Notes: generated by a model from the letters alone, not told the origin. A stretch of 37,983 nt of DNA from Paracoccaceae bacterium (GCA_020629115.1 JAHDDY010000019.1:21912-59894); one strand, 5' to 3'. Positions 15,301 through 24,363 are shown, numbered from the stretch's first letter. Numbers and translations: made by a program.

Positions 15301-17755
15301 TCAGCGGGACGTCGAGGCTGCGCTCGACCGGGCGGCTCGACCCGTCGCGGACGCGGATGCGGGCGGTCAGGATCAGCGGGCGGCTGGAGCGCACGTCGTC
15401 GGGCAGGGCCAGCGGAATCGACGCCCGCCCCCGCGCGTCCGTCTCGAAGCCCGGCTCCAGCGGGCGCAGCCAGGTATCGCGCTCCTCGTCGGCCAGCCCG
15501 AAGACGTAGCCGGGATAGGCGTCGAGGCCGCGCACCGCGCGCACCAGCGCCTCGCCCTCGACGGGCAGGGCGGCGGCGGGGGCGCCGTAGAGATAGGCGG
15601 CATCGACGCGGATCGCCGGGGTGTCGGCCAGCGAGACCGGCCCCTCCGGCGCGGTCAGGTCGATCTCGATCCGCTGGGGCAGGAAGTCCTCGACGAGGAA
15701 GGACAGGCGCGCGAGGGCCGCCGCCTCCGGGTCCGCGTGGACCCGCATCGTCCAGGTTCCGCGCATGGCGGTATCGGCGAGGCCGACATCGACCGTGCGC
15801 CCGCCCGCGCCCGCGTCGCGCACGGTGCGGCGCAGGTGCTCGACGCCGTCGGGGCGCTCGACGACGACGGTCAGCGGCAGGTCGGTCACCGCATCGGCGC
15901 GCGCGTCACGGGCGAGGATGGTGGCGTGGACCGTCTCGCCGGGGCGATAGGCCCCGCGCTCGGTGGTCGCGAAGACATCGACGGGGCCGGGGGCCGCGCG
16001 GCCCTCCACGCCCCGGTCGGACAGGTCGAAGCCGGGGGCGGTCAGGTCGAGGAACGCGAAATCCCCCGCCCCCCGCCCGGCGGTCAGCAGCGCCGGGGCC
16101 AGCCCGCGCGTGCCCCGGGTCAGGCCGGGGGCGAAGACCGCGTAGCCGTCCGCATCCGTCACCGCCTCGCCCAGCACCTCGTTGTTGCGCGCGAGCAGGG
16201 TCAGCGCCGTGCCCTCCCGCGCCCGCGCGTCCGACAGGCCGTTGACGAAGACGTGCAGGCCGTCGTCGGCCAGGGTGGTGGTCAGGCCCAGATCGGTGAC
16301 GACGAACCATTGCGTCGCCGCCTCCTCCCAGTCCTGGGTCCCCTCCGGCGCGCGGGCCGTGGCGACGTAGACGCCCGGCTCGAAATCCCCGATGGCCTCG
16401 GCGAGGGGCAGGCGGGTGACGACATCCTCGTTCAGCCGGCGCTCGACCTCGCCCACGCCTTCCCAGACCATCGTCCCGAGCTGATCGCGCAGGTCGTTCT
16501 CGGCATAGGCGTCGAGGTTGCGGGTGAAGAACCGCTCCTGGATGCTGCGCAGGATGTTGCGGTCGTCGACCCGGTGGATGCGCAGGGACACGGTGTCGAG
16601 GTTGACCGTGGTGATCGGCAGGGCGGCGGTCCCGGTCTTCGGCAGCACGTAGGACCGGCCGGAGAAACGCACGGCGGGGGCGCGGTCGCGGACGTAGACG
16701 TCGATGCGCTCGTCCTGCGCCAGCGCCTCCCCCGCGGCGGCGGCGGGCAGGCCGCTGCGCAGCACGATCTCGTAGCGCGATCCGTGCTCCAGCCCGTCGA
16801 CGCAGATCCGGCTGTCGCTCGCCTCGACGGGCAGGTCCCGCCCGGTCACGCGGACGTACGGCTCCGGATCGACCGTCCCGGAGACGGGTTCGGAGAAGGT
16901 GATGCAGGCGCGCGGGGCGGCGGCGTCCGAATCGACGTCGTGGCTCAGGATGCGAAAGCCCGCCCGGGCGCGCAGTCCGGCCAGCCGCTCGCGCGTCGTC
17001 CGGCGGGGGGCGAGGGCTAGCGAGGCCTTCAGCATGTCGATGCCCGTCCGCCCGCGCCCGTCATGCTCCAGCATCTCGGCGAGCTGGTCCAGCGCGGTCG
17101 CTCGGAGCGCGGGGTCCCCGGCCCGGAGCACCCCGTTGAGCGTCGCCGCGACCGCGCGCTGGCGGTATTCCCAGTCGTCCTCCGTCCGCGCGCGATAGGT
17201 GCGGCCCAGGTCGAGCCAGGCATCGGGCGCATCGGTCAGGGCGACGATCCGGCCTTGGAGCGCCTCGGCGGCGGCGGGGCTGTCCTGCGCCGCCAGGGCG
17301 GCCTCGACGAGGGTGGCGGCGCTTTCCCCTTGCCCGACGGGATACCGTCGGCCCACCGCCTCGGCCAGTTGCCGCGCGGCGCGGAAGTCGGCGGGACGCA
17401 GGGCGTCGAGATCGGCGGCGATGGCCGCGCCCCGGTCGACCGTCGCCCGGGGCGTCTCGACCAGCCGCCCGGAGAAGGCGGCCTCGAAGGGCGTGCGCTC
17501 GCCGATGCTCGATTTCGGGAAGCAGGCCCCCTGCGCCGCGTTGAAGGTGTAGGCGACGCAATCCTCCTCGCGCAGGCAGACGGCGGCGCAGTTCTCCTGC
17601 GTGGTGTCGAAGACGGCGCGGATGTCGCCGCCGTAGAAGTCCACGCCCCGCTCGACGACGAAGCGCTCGGGCGGGATCGGCCCCTCGGCCTGCGCCGCGA
17701 CGGGCAGCATGGCCAGCAGCGCCCCCGTCAGAATGCCCCTGAACCGCATGCCCAT
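12344..17755 (-). CDS. Alpha-2-macroglobulin family protein with N-terminal PAN domain
   Basis: An 1803-residue periplasmic protease trap. Residues 1-23 form a Sec signal peptide ending AQA; there is no lipobox, unlike E. coli YfhM. Residues 30-95 hold four Cys (56, 60, 66, 78) in a PAN/Apple-like module. A long series of beta macroglobulin domains follows, then the thioester domain with GCTEQ, in which C1366 and Q1369 would form the internal thioester. The mechanism known for the family is that a protease cuts the bait region, the thioester is exposed and the protease is covalently captured. The start at 17755 is supported by GAGGGAG seven bases upstream; a second ATG lies two codons downstream. 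The gene overlaps pbpC by four bases and heads that pair. Confidence 0.95.
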   Translation of the reverse strand: MGMRFRGILTGALLAMLPVAAQAEGPIPPERFVVERGVDFYGGDIRAVFDTTQENCAAVCLREEDCVAYTFNAAQGACFPKSSIGERTPFEAAFSGRLVETPRATVDRGAAIAADLDALRPADFRAARQLAEAVGRRYPVGQGESAATLVEAALAAQDSPAAAEALQGRIVALTDAPDAWLDLGRTYRARTEDDWEYRQRAVAATLNGVLRAGDPALRATALDQLAEMLEHDGRGRTGIDMLKASLALAPRRTTRERLAGLRARAGFRILSHDVDSDAAAPRACITFSEPVSGTVDPEPYVRVTGRDLPVEASDSRICVDGLEHGSRYEIVLRSGLPAAAAGEALAQDERIDVYVRDRAPAVRFSGRSYVLPKTGTAALPITTVNLDTVSLRIHRVDDRNILRSIQERFFTRNLDAYAENDLRDQLGTMVWEGVGEVERRLNEDVVTRLPLAEAIGDFEPGVYVATARAPEGTQDWEEAATQWFVVTDLGLTTTLADDGLHVFVNGLSDARAREGTALTLLARNNEVLGEAVTDADGYAVFAPGLTRGTRGLAPALLTAGRGAGDFAFLDLTAPGFDLSDRGVEGRAAPGPVDVFATTERGAYRPGETVHATILARDARADAVTDLPLTVVVERPDGVEHLRRTVRDAGAGGRTVDVGLADTAMRGTWTMRVHADPEAAALARLSFLVEDFLPQRIEIDLTAPEGPVSLADTPAIRVDAAYLYGAPAAALPVEGEALVRAVRGLDAYPGYVFGLADEERDTWLRPLEPGFETDARGRASIPLALPDDVRSSRPLILTARIRVRDGSSRPVERSLDVPLTAERAAIGLRPLFGETVSGGEEARFEAIAVGPDGARIAMAGTVWTLSRLNTRYQWYNLDGRWDYEPITTRERIASGEAAIAADAPTTVAAPVDWGRYELRIASKDDPAIATTTRFTAGWYAPVAGSGTPDTLQVSLDADAYAIGDTATLRVEARHGGEVLVQVLGGGLIASARETVDAGTSEIALPVTEAWGAGAYVVATLLRPMDVAAGRNPARAMGLAWMPVDPGDRALDVAFLAGDEAAPRGPLDGSVRIAGLAAGTEAFVTVAAVDVGVLNVTGFDFPEVEDHYFGQRALGAELRDVYGRLIDGLDGAMGQVRSGGGALGGGAAPPPIEDLVALFSGVVATDADGVARVAFDLPDFNGTVRLMATAWTDGAVGSAEKDVLVRDPVVVSVSAPRFLAPGDESRVLVELAHAFGPAGEVRVVLEGDAELTLGEADRTVTLAEKGQARLSVPVTARTVGDPDIRLVTTTPDGKRLTKTVRLPVRANDPVVARRSRLPLAAGGTATVGEDTFAGLMPGTGRATLVVGPLANFDVAGALQGLDLYPYGCTEQTASRALPLLYHGAVARDLGLAPDGGVEARVTDAIRRVLANQTGGGSFGLWRPSDGDFWLDAYVTDFLSRAREAGHAVPDGAFDAALSNLRNRVSYAGDFDEGGEALAYALMVLAREGTAAIGDLRYYADARGTAFATPLAKAQLGAALALYGEQRRADAMFALAGAETGERRPGWRDDYGTALRDTAGVLALAVEAGSKAVDAEALTRRIADGFAAKDHTSTQEKVWTLLAANALLNDAAVASVTLDGAPLDRSVVDIRSGRTATLANTGGEAVDAVLTVFGVPTEPEPASGNGYAIARTYYTMDGDAVSPEAVARDTRLVAVLDVTVERGAQARLIVDDALPAGFEIDNPALLRAGDIATLDWLPETARAEHAEFRSDRFVAAVTARNDFSLAYIVRAISPGTFRHPAALVEDMYRPEFRARTAAGSVTVTAE

Positions 17756-17974
17756 CGCCCGTCTCCCTCGTCCGGTTGCCCGCTCATCCTTCATCCTTGG
17801 CGATTGCGACCCCGGGCGCAAGTCGCGCGGGGGGCGATGAGGGGATGGCCGCCGAGTTCGCGCTTCGAGCATGGCTCTTTTGTGGCGGCCCCCGGGGCGA
17901 TTCCGGCCACGACACGGCGGGGCGGCGGTGATAGGGGTGGCCGGACCCGCACAGTCCCGGTTCCGGTTCCGCCC

Positions 17975-18877
17975 ATGACGCCCCCCTCCTTCGCCGCCCG
18001 CCATGCCGCCGGCCTGGCCCTCGCCGCCCCGGGGGCGTTCGTCCTCCTGTGGGCGACCGGCTTCATCGGGGCGCGGGCGGGGATGCCCCATGCCGAGCCG
18101 GGGACGTTCCTCGCGATGCGCTTCGCGCTCGCCTTCGCCCTCATGGGCGCGCTGGCCGCCCTGTCCGGCGCACCGTGGCCCCGGGGGCGGATGGCGCTGG
18201 GGACGATGGCGGTCGGTGCGCTGGTCCACGGTCTCTATCTGGGCGGCGTGTTCTGGGCGATCCGGCACGGCATGCCGGCGGGGGTGGCCGCGCTGATCGT
18301 GGGGCTTCAGCCCGTCCTGACCGTCGCGCTCGCCGGCGGATGGCTCGGGGAGCGGGCCGGGGGACGGCAATGGGCCGGGCTGGCCCTCGGCGTCGCCGGC
18401 GTGGTGCTGGTGCTGTGGCCGAAGCTCGACGTGGCGGGGTCGGGCATCGACGCCGCGACCGTCGCCGCCTGCGCCTTCGCCTGCCTCTCGGTATCGCTCG
18501 GCACGGTCCTGCAGAAGCGCATCGGGGCCGGCATCGACCTGCGCTCGGGCACCGCGCTCCAGTATGTGGGCGCGCTCGTGCCGGTCGGGGTGCTGGCGCT
18601 GTCCGAGACGCGCCGGGTCGCCTGGACGGGCGAGCTGGTCTTCGCCCTCGCGTGGCTCACGCTCGTCCTGTCGCTGGGGGCGGTGTTCCTGCTGATGTGG
18701 CTGATCCGGGAGGGATCGGTCGCGCGGGTGTCGAGCCTGTTCTTCCTCGTGCCCGGCGTCGCCGCGCTCCTGGCCTGGGCGTTCTACGGCGAGGCCCTGG
18801 GGCCGGTCCAGATCGGCGGCATGGCGATGACCGCGCTCGCGGTGCGGCTGGGGGACGGCGGGGTGGCGCGGCGCTGA
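17975..18877 (+). CDS. EamA/DMT superfamily transporter
   Basis: A 300-residue integral membrane protein made of two EamA repeats (about 15-140 and 155-290), giving ten predicted helices. Typical signatures are LLWATGFIGARAGM near the start, the repeat end ALIVGLQPVLTVALAGGWLGER, and the second repeat end FLVPGVAALLAWAFYGEALG. Members export amino acids, nucleobases or other metabolites; the substrate is not readable here. The start at 17975 leaves a 219-base divergent gap to the alpha-2-macroglobulin gene. The stop lies 107 bases before the gamma-glutamyltransferase start, and the two could be co-transcribed, though no functional link is evident. Confidence 0.9.
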   Translation: MTPPSFAARHAAGLALAAPGAFVLLWATGFIGARAGMPHAEPGTFLAMRFALAFALMGALAALSGAPWPRGRMALGTMAVGALVHGLYLGGVFWAIRHGMPAGVAALIVGLQPVLTVALAGGWLGERAGGRQWAGLALGVAGVVLVLWPKLDVAGSGIDAATVAACAFACLSVSLGTVLQKRIGAGIDLRSGTALQYVGALVPVGVLALSETRRVAWTGELVFALAWLTLVLSLGAVFLLMWLIREGSVARVSSLFFLVPGVAALLAWAFYGEALGPVQIGGMAMTALAVRLGDGGVARR

Positions 18878-18984
18878 TGGACGGGCGGGTCGCCGGTCCG
18901 ATGCCTTTCGCGCTTGCAATGTCTGTTCACGGGACGACTTTCCGTGCCATGATGCCGTCCGACCCCAGCCGGAGCTTGCCCGCC

Positions 18985-20727
18985 ATGAAACGCCTTGCCG
19001 CCCTTCTCGCCCCCATCGCCCTCCTCGCCGCCCCCGTCGCCGCGCAGGAGGCGGCGCAGCCGGAGCGCACCTTCTCCGTCGAGCCGAAGCCCGCGGCGAC
19101 GGGCCGCCGCTACATGGTCGCCGCCGCGCATCCGGTCGCGGTCGAGGCGGGGGAGGCGGTGCTCGCGGAGGGCGGCACGGCGGCGGATGCGCTGGTGGCC
19201 GTGCAGCTCGCGCTCAACCTCGTGGAGCCGCAGAGCTCGGGCATCGGGGGCGGGGCGTTCCTGCTCTACTGGGATGCGCGCGCGCGGCGGCTGACGTCGC
19301 TCGACGGGCGCGAGAAGGCGCCCATAGCGGCGACCCCGGACTACTGGCTCGGGGAGGATGGCGAGCCGGTGGGCTGGTGGGAGGCGGTGGTCGGCGGGCG
19401 CTCGGTCGGGGTGCCGGGCACCCTGCGCCTGCTGGAGGAGGCGCATGACCGCTGGGGGATGAAATCCTGGGCCGGGTTGGTGCGGCCCGTGGCGGACAAG
19501 GCCGACGAGGGGTTCGAGATCACGCCCCGGCTGGAAGCCTCCATCGCCGGGGCCGTCGAGCGGGGCCTCGGCAAGTTCGAGGCGACGCGCGCGTATTTCC
19601 TGACCGAGGACGGCACAGCCAAGGCCGCCGGCACGACCCTGCGCAACCCCGCCTTCGCCCGCACCCTGCGCGTGATCGCCGCCAAGAAGTCGAGCGCCCT
19701 GCATGACGGGCCGTTGGCCGCCGAGATCGTCGAGGCTGTGAAGACCGAGGAGAACGGCGGCATCCTTACCCTGCGCGACCTAACCGACTATGCGGTGATC
19801 GAGCGCGCGCCCGTCTGCGCGCCCTATCGCGGCTACGAGGTCTGCGGCATGGGGCCGCCCTCGTCCGGCGCGCTGACGGTGGGGCAGATCCTGATGCTGC
19901 TGGAGCATTTCGACATGAGCGCCTACGCGCCGGGGTCGGGCCGCGAGGCCGAGGGGCGGCACCTGATGGCCGAGGCGGCCAAGCGCGCCTATGCCGACCG
20001 GGGCCTCTACATGGCCGACAGCGATTACGTACGGATGCCGACGCGCGGCCTTCTGGACCCGGCCTACATGACGCTGCGCGCGCAGGGGATCGACCGGATG
20101 CAGGCGGGCGGCACGGCGAAGGCGGGCAATCCGCCTTGGCGCGAGGCCGCGCTGCGCGCGCCCGATACCGACCCCGAGCGCCCCGGCACCTCGCACATCG
20201 TCATCCGCGACAGCTACGGCAACGCCCTGTCCATGACGACGACCATCGAGACGGGATTCGGTAGCCGGGTGATGGTCGGCGGGTTCCTGCTGAACAACGA
20301 GCTGACCGACTTCTCCCGCGCGCCGGAACGGGACGGACGGCCCATCGCCAACCGGGTCGAGGGCGGCAAGCGGCCGCGCTCCTCGATGTCGCCGACCGTC
20401 GTGATGGAGGACGGGCGTCCCGTCCTGCTCATCGGCTCGCCGGGCGGGTCGCGCATCATCGCCTACGTCGCGCAGAGCCTCGTGGCCGTGCTCGACTGGG
20501 AGATGCCGCTGGCCGAGGCGCTGGCCATCCCCCACACCGTCAACCGCAACGGCGAGACGACGGACGTGGAGGAGGGCGCGGAGGACCTGGCCGCCGGGCT
20601 GGAGGCGCTGGGGCATACGGTCACCATCCGCAACCTCAACAGCGGCCTGCACGCCATCCACATCGACGGCGACCGCCTCACCGGCGCCGCCGACCCACGC
20701 CGCGAAGGCATCGCGATGGGGCGGTGA
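18985..20727 (+). CDS. ggt: Gamma-glutamyltransferase (glutathione hydrolase)
   Basis: A 580-residue precursor. Residues 1-22 form a Sec signal peptide (ending VAA before QE), so the enzyme is periplasmic. T402 in PGTSHIVIRD is the autocatalytic cleavage site and the N-terminal nucleophile of the small subunit. RPRSSMSPTVV carries the oxyanion Ser pair, and GSPGGSRII the substrate loop. The family cleaves the gamma-glutamyl bond of glutathione and can transfer the glutamyl group. I chose the ATG at 18985 because it gives a clean signal peptide and has GGAG upstream (18971-18974); longer in-frame starts lack both. The length matches the family. It is convergent with tRNA-Gln. Confidence 0.96.
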   Translation: MKRLAALLAPIALLAAPVAAQEAAQPERTFSVEPKPAATGRRYMVAAAHPVAVEAGEAVLAEGGTAADALVAVQLALNLVEPQSSGIGGGAFLLYWDARARRLTSLDGREKAPIAATPDYWLGEDGEPVGWWEAVVGGRSVGVPGTLRLLEEAHDRWGMKSWAGLVRPVADKADEGFEITPRLEASIAGAVERGLGKFEATRAYFLTEDGTAKAAGTTLRNPAFARTLRVIAAKKSSALHDGPLAAEIVEAVKTEENGGILTLRDLTDYAVIERAPVCAPYRGYEVCGMGPPSSGALTVGQILMLLEHFDMSAYAPGSGREAEGRHLMAEAAKRAYADRGLYMADSDYVRMPTRGLLDPAYMTLRAQGIDRMQAGGTAKAGNPPWREAALRAPDTDPERPGTSHIVIRDSYGNALSMTTTIETGFGSRVMVGGFLLNNELTDFSRAPERDGRPIANRVEGGKRPRSSMSPTVVMEDGRPVLLIGSPGGSRIIAYVAQSLVAVLDWEMPLAEALAIPHTVNRNGETTDVEEGAEDLAAGLEALGHTVTIRNLNSGLHAIHIDGDRLTGAADPRREGIAMGR

Positions 20728-20751
20728 GGGGGGAGGCCGTTCCGAAGGCGC

Positions 20752-20826
20752 TGGCTGGGGCGGCAGGATTCGAACCTGCGAATGGCGGCACCAAAAGCCG
20801 CTGCCTTACCACTTGGCGACGCCCCA
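20752..20826 (-). tRNA. tRNA-Gln (anticodon UUG)
   Basis: A 75-base cloverleaf on the minus strand with encoded CCA at its 3' end (20752-20754). The acceptor arms TGGGGCG and CGCCCCA pair fully, the discriminator is G, the anticodon loop reads CTTTTGGT with TTG, and the T-loop has GGTTCGAATCC. The anticodon identifies glutamine (CAA, and CAG by wobble). It lies between the convergent ggt gene and the GNAT gene. Confidence 0.97.
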
Positions 20827-20837
20827 ACGCGGGGAGG

Positions 20838-20866
20838 GTCTAGCGTCCCGTCCCCCTGCGGGTCAA
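20838..20866 (-). promoter_or_regulatory. Promoter of tRNA-Gln
   Basis: On the minus strand TTGACC (20866-20861) and CTAGAC (20843-20838) are spaced by 17 bases. The -10 box ends 12 bases before the tRNA 5' end, as expected for a tRNA promoter with a very short leader. Confidence 0.65.
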
Positions 20867-20946
20867 GCGGTGTGATGCGCCGGCAAGGGGTAGGCCCGAT
20901 TCGTCGCGGGTCGCGCGCCTTTCCGGAACGGAGGATGCCGAAGGCG

Positions 20947-21453
20947 ATGCGGATGGAACTGGTCAGAGTCGATCCGGCATCGGCGGATGCCCTGCGCGCG
21001 GTCGATGCGGTCCTCGACGATCTCGCGGGCTATTCCCGGCGGGTCGACGGTGTCGCGAGGCGGCGCCATGCGGCAATCGGGTTCGCGACCGACCTGCCGC
21101 CGGGCCGCGCGGCGCGTCATAAGCACGCCTTCCTGGCGATGCTCGGCGGGGAGGCGGTCGGGCTTGCGGATATCGTCGACGGCCATCCCTCCTGCGGGAC
21201 GGCGTTCATCGGCCTGCTGGCGGTCCGGGAGACGGTTCACGGATCGGGCATCGGCCGGGCGCTGTTCGAGGCGGTCGAGCGGTTCGCCCGCGACGAGATC
21301 GGCGCGCGGACGCTGCGCCTCGCCGTGGTCGAGGCCAATCCGGTATCCGGGTTCTGGACGAAGATGGGCTTTCACCCGACCGGAGAGATCAGGCCCTACG
21401 AGGGGGAGGCGGTCACGTCGCGCAGCATTCTGATGGAGAAGGCGCTGACGTGA
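20947..21453 (+). CDS. GNAT family N-acetyltransferase
   Basis: About 168 residues with the Gcn5-related acetyltransferase fold. The acetyl-CoA loop is seen in GLLAVRETVHGSGIGRALFEAVERFA, where HGSGIGRAL fits the R/Q-x-x-G-x-G/A pattern. It is followed by the beta-5 strand TLRLAVVEANPVSGFWTKMGFHPTG with the usual N-x-x-x-x-x-F-x-x-x-G-F ending. The substrate is unknown. The start is uncertain: ATG codons at 20935, 20947 and 20953 are in frame. The GGAGG at 20930-20934 abuts the first and lies 12 bases before the second, and GAAGG lies 8 bases before the third. It faces the tRNA gene and stands alone before petABC. Confidence 0.82.
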   Translation: MRMELVRVDPASADALRAVDAVLDDLAGYSRRVDGVARRRHAAIGFATDLPPGRAARHKHAFLAMLGGEAVGLADIVDGHPSCGTAFIGLLAVRETVHGSGIGRALFEAVERFARDEIGARTLRLAVVEANPVSGFWTKMGFHPTGEIRPYEGEAVTSRSILMEKALT

Positions 21454-21506
21454 CCGTCCCGCGGCGGGACCGCGCTTCCGCGTTGCCAAATGTCGCGGCG
21501 GTTTCA

Positions 21507-21536
21507 CTGGACGACCGGGCGGCGCGGGCATAGATA
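21507..21536 (+). promoter_or_regulatory. Possible petABC promoter
   Basis: CTGGAC (21507-21512) and TAGATA (21531-21536) are spaced by 18 bases in the 151-base gap before petA, the only reasonable -35/-10 pair I found there. Both boxes match the consensus only in part. Confidence 0.33.
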
Positions 21537-21604
21537 GGCACCATTGCGCAGGATGCCGCCCGTCGTCGGCAGGCATTCGCCCGGATTTTCGATGGAGAAC
21601 GATC

Positions 21605-22177
21605 TTGGCCCAAACCGATGACAACCACGGGCACGTGAAGGACGAGGACCGCCGCGACATCCTCTTCCTCGCCACCGGGGCGACTGCCGCCGTCGGCGTC
21701 GCCTCGGCCGTCTGGCCCCTGATCGACCAGATGAACGCCAGCGCCTCCGTGCTGGCCCTCTCGACCATGCAGGTCGACGTGGGCGGGCTGGAGCCGGGGC
21801 AGGAGATGACCGTCTCGTTCCTCAAGGCCCCCGTCTTCATCCGCCGCATGACGGAGGAGGACATGGCGGCCGTGGCCGACGAGGACCCGTCCTCGATGCC
21901 CGACCCGGACCCGCGCAACCCCAATGCCGCCGGCGACGCCGCCACCCTCCAGGACCGCCTCGTCGATCCGGCCCGCGACATCATCGTGCTGTCGGGCGTG
22001 TGCACCCATCTCGGCTGTGTGCCGCTCGGTGACGGTGCCGGCGACTTCAACGGCTGGTTCTGCCCGTGCCACGGCTCGCATTACGACGCCCTGGGCCGCA
22101 TCCGCCAGGGGCCGGCCCCCCAGAACCTGCCTGTCCCCGTCGCTTCGCTCGACGGCGATACCCTCACGCTCGGATAG
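21605..22177 (+). CDS. petA: Ubiquinol-cytochrome c reductase, Rieske iron-sulfur subunit
   Basis: A 190-residue Rieske protein of the cytochrome bc1 complex. Residues 16-38 combine an RR pair (R16-R17 in [12 protein letters not shown]) with a membrane helix, the usual uncleaved Tat signal anchor. The 2Fe-2S site is C133-T-H135-L-G-C138 and C153-P-C155-H156-G-S-H: C133, H135, C153 and H156 bind the cluster, and C138-C155 form the disulfide. It takes electrons from ubiquinol at the Qo site to cytochrome c1. The start is a TTG at 21605, supported by GGAG (21594-21597) seven bases upstream and by the family's N-terminus; the nearby ATG is out of frame. It is the first gene of petABC, 11 bases before petB. 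Confidence 0.97.
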   Translation: MAQTDDNHGHVKDEDRRDILFLATGATAAVGVASAVWPLIDQMNASASVLALSTMQVDVGGLEPGQEMTVSFLKAPVFIRRMTEEDMAAVADEDPSSMPDPDPRNPNAAGDAATLQDRLVDPARDIIVLSGVCTHLGCVPLGDGAGDFNGWFCPCHGSHYDALGRIRQGPAPQNLPVPVASLDGDTLTLG

Positions 22178-22188
22178 GAGACACTGCC

Positions 22189-23547
22189 ATGGGAACGATC
22201 CCCCAGGAGCATTACGAACCGAAGGAAGGGACCACGTCCAAGTGGATCAACGATCGTCTGCCCATCGTGGGCATGATGGATCACCTTCAGAAATTCCCGA
22301 CCCCGAAGAACCTGAACTGGGCCTACGTGTTCGGCGGGATTCTCGTGCTGTTCCTCGCGATCCAGATCATCACGGGTATCACGCTGGCCATGCACTACAA
22401 GGTCGGCGAGTATTCCTCCTTCTCGTCCGTCGAGCACATCATGCGCGACGTGAACTACGGCTGGCTGCTGCGCTACGCGCACCAGAACGGCGCGTCGTTC
22501 TTCTTCATCGCCGTCTACGCGCACATCTTCCGCGGGCTGTACTACGGCTCCTACAAGGCCCCGCGCGAGATCCTGTGGATCATCGGCGTGCTGATCTTCG
22601 TCGTGATGATGGCGACGGCCTTCATGGGCTACGTCCTTCCCTGGGGTCAGATGAGCTTCTGGGGCGCGAAGGTCATCACCTCGCTCTTCGGCGCGATCCC
22701 GCTGGTCGGCGACAGCGTGAAGGAATGGCTCTGGGGCGGCCCGTTCGTGGGCGAGGCGACTCTGGTGCGCATGTTCTCGCTGCACTACCTGCTGCCCTTC
22801 GTCATCGCGGGCCTGACCGTGCTGCACATCTGGGCGCTGCACCATGTCGGCAACACGAACCCCACCGGGGTCGAGGTGCGCAAGGAAAGCATCGAGACGG
22901 TCAAGAAGGACACTGTGCCCTTCTCGCCCTTCTACGTGACGAAGGACCTGTTCGCGATCCTCGTCTTCCTGATCGCCTTCGCCTTCTTCCTGTACTTCGC
23001 GCCGAATTACCTCGGCCATCCGGACAACTACATCGAGGCCGATCCGCTGGTGACGCCCGCGCATATCGTGCCCGAATGGTACTTCCTGCCGTTCTACGCG
23101 ATCCTGCGCGCCATCACCTTCGACCTGTTCTGGATCATCCCGGCCAAGCTGGGCGGCGTCATCGCGATGTTCGCGGCCATCGCCATCCTGGCCTTCGCGC
23201 CGTGGCTCGACACCTCGAACGTGCGGTCGACGACCTATCGTCCGATCTACCGCTGGTGGTTCCTCGTGCTGGTGGTCGACTTCTTCGTCCTGATGTGGGC
23301 GGGGGCGCAGCCGGCCGAGGGTCTCGTGCCGCTCATCTCGCTGGTCGCGACGATCTACTGGTTCGCGCACTTCCTCATCGTCCTGCCGGTGGTGGGCCTG
23401 ATTGAGAAGCCGCTGCCCCGGCCCGAGAGCATCGAGGAGGCCTACAAGGCCAAGCACGACGACGACTACGATGCCGACAAGACGCGGGCCACCGGCAAGG
23501 CGCACGAGCCGAAGCCCGAATCGAACCTGCCGCAGCCGGCCGAATAA
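22189..23547 (+). CDS. petB: Cytochrome b subunit of the bc1 complex
   Basis: A 452-residue integral membrane protein with eight predicted helices. The heme ligands are H98 and H112 on helix B and H199 and H213 on helix D, each pair spaced by 13 residues. The quinol-oxidation motif P295-E296-W297-Y298 is intact, and [16 protein letters not shown] covers the cd loop. The last roughly 45 residues are a hydrophilic, charged extension ending in a Pro-rich tail. The ATG at 22189 is preceded by ATAGGAG with 8-base spacing. The protein carries both b hemes and the Qo and Qi sites of respiratory complex III. It is a full-length b rather than a split b6/subunit IV. Confidence 0.97.
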   Translation: MGTIPQEHYEPKEGTTSKWINDRLPIVGMMDHLQKFPTPKNLNWAYVFGGILVLFLAIQIITGITLAMHYKVGEYSSFSSVEHIMRDVNYGWLLRYAHQNGASFFFIAVYAHIFRGLYYGSYKAPREILWIIGVLIFVVMMATAFMGYVLPWGQMSFWGAKVITSLFGAIPLVGDSVKEWLWGGPFVGEATLVRMFSLHYLLPFVIAGLTVLHIWALHHVGNTNPTGVEVRKESIETVKKDTVPFSPFYVTKDLFAILVFLIAFAFFLYFAPNYLGHPDNYIEADPLVTPAHIVPEWYFLPFYAILRAITFDLFWIIPAKLGGVIAMFAAIAILAFAPWLDTSNVRSTTYRPIYRWWFLVLVVDFFVLMWAGAQPAEGLVPLISLVATIYWFAHFLIVLPVVGLIEKPLPRPESIEEAYKAKHDDDYDADKTRATGKAHEPKPESNLPQPAE

Positions 23548-23557
23548 GGGGATCGAC

Positions 23558-24304
23558 ATGAGACTTTCCATCGCGTCGATCCTGACGGCGGCCCTCCTCG
23601 CCACCTCCCCCGCGCTCGCCGCGGGGGGCTACGGCAAGCTCCTCGATCACGAATTCGCGTTCGACGGGATGTTCGGGGCCTACGACCAGGGCGAGCTGCA
23701 GCGCGGCTACAAGATCTACGAGCAGGCCTGCTCGGCCTGTCACGGCATGAAGTTCGTGCCCTTCCGAGCGCTCGCCGACGAGAACGGCCCCGGCTTCTCC
23801 AATGCCGAGGTCCAGGAGATCGCGTCGCGCTACGAGGTGGCCGACGAGGCGGGCGACCCGGGCGATACCCGCCCCGGCAAGCCCTTCGACTACTTCCCGA
23901 CGCCCATGGCCGTCGGCAACCCGCCGGACATGTCGCTCCTCGCCAAGGCGCGGGCGGGCGGGGCGCTGCATATCTACAGCGTTCTGCTCGGCTATACGGG
24001 CGAGGAGAAGGAAGTCGCCGGGACGTTCCTTTACGAGAACACCGGCTACGGTGGCTATTTCGGCATGTCGCAGCCGCTCTGGGAGGGGGATATCGAGTAT
24101 ACCGACGGCTCCCCCGAGACGCTGGAGCAATACGCCAACGACGTGTCGGCCTTCCTGATGTGGGCGGCGGAGCCGAAGCTGGTCGAGCGCAAGCAGGCCG
24201 GCGTCTGGTCGCTGGGCTTTCTGATCCTCTTCGCGGTGCTGGTCTACTTCACCAACCGCCGCGTCTGGGCGCAGGTGAAAGGTTCGAAGGGGCCGCATTC
24301 CTGA
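23558..24304 (+). CDS. petC: Cytochrome c1 of the bc1 complex
   Basis: A 248-residue precursor. Residues 1-21 form a Sec signal peptide (ALA). The covalent heme site is C58-S-A-C61-H62, and M170 in GYFGMSQPL is the likely sixth heme ligand. A single C-terminal membrane helix (about 216-232) anchors it, followed by a short basic cytoplasmic tail. It receives electrons from the Rieske centre and passes them to soluble or membrane cytochrome c. It is the last gene of petABC, 10 bases after petB, with AAGGGG before the ATG, and a hairpin terminator follows the stop. Confidence 0.96.
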   Translation: MRLSIASILTAALLATSPALAAGGYGKLLDHEFAFDGMFGAYDQGELQRGYKIYEQACSACHGMKFVPFRALADENGPGFSNAEVQEIASRYEVADEAGDPGDTRPGKPFDYFPTPMAVGNPPDMSLLAKARAGGALHIYSVLLGYTGEEKEVAGTFLYENTGYGGYFGMSQPLWEGDIEYTDGSPETLEQYANDVSAFLMWAAEPKLVERKQAGVWSLGFLILFAVLVYFTNRRVWAQVKGSKGPHS

Positions 24305-24337
24305 CGGCCGCCGATCCGGCCGTCCGAAACGAAACGC

Positions 24338-24363
24338 GGGGCGCCCCTTGATCGGGGCGCCCC
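24338..24363 (+). terminator. Hairpin terminator after petC
   Basis: GGGGCGCCCC occurs twice (24338-24347 and 24354-24363) around the 6-base loop TTGATC. The unit is self-complementary, so the two copies form a 10-bp GC-only stem. The tail TTCGTCGT is poor in T, so termination may be partial. Confidence 0.6.

Noticed and set aside
12047-17020. 1657-residue plus-strand frame opposite pbpC and the alpha-2-macroglobulin gene
   Set aside because: An antisense shadow spanning parts of two certain genes; no domain, signal or start site is visible.
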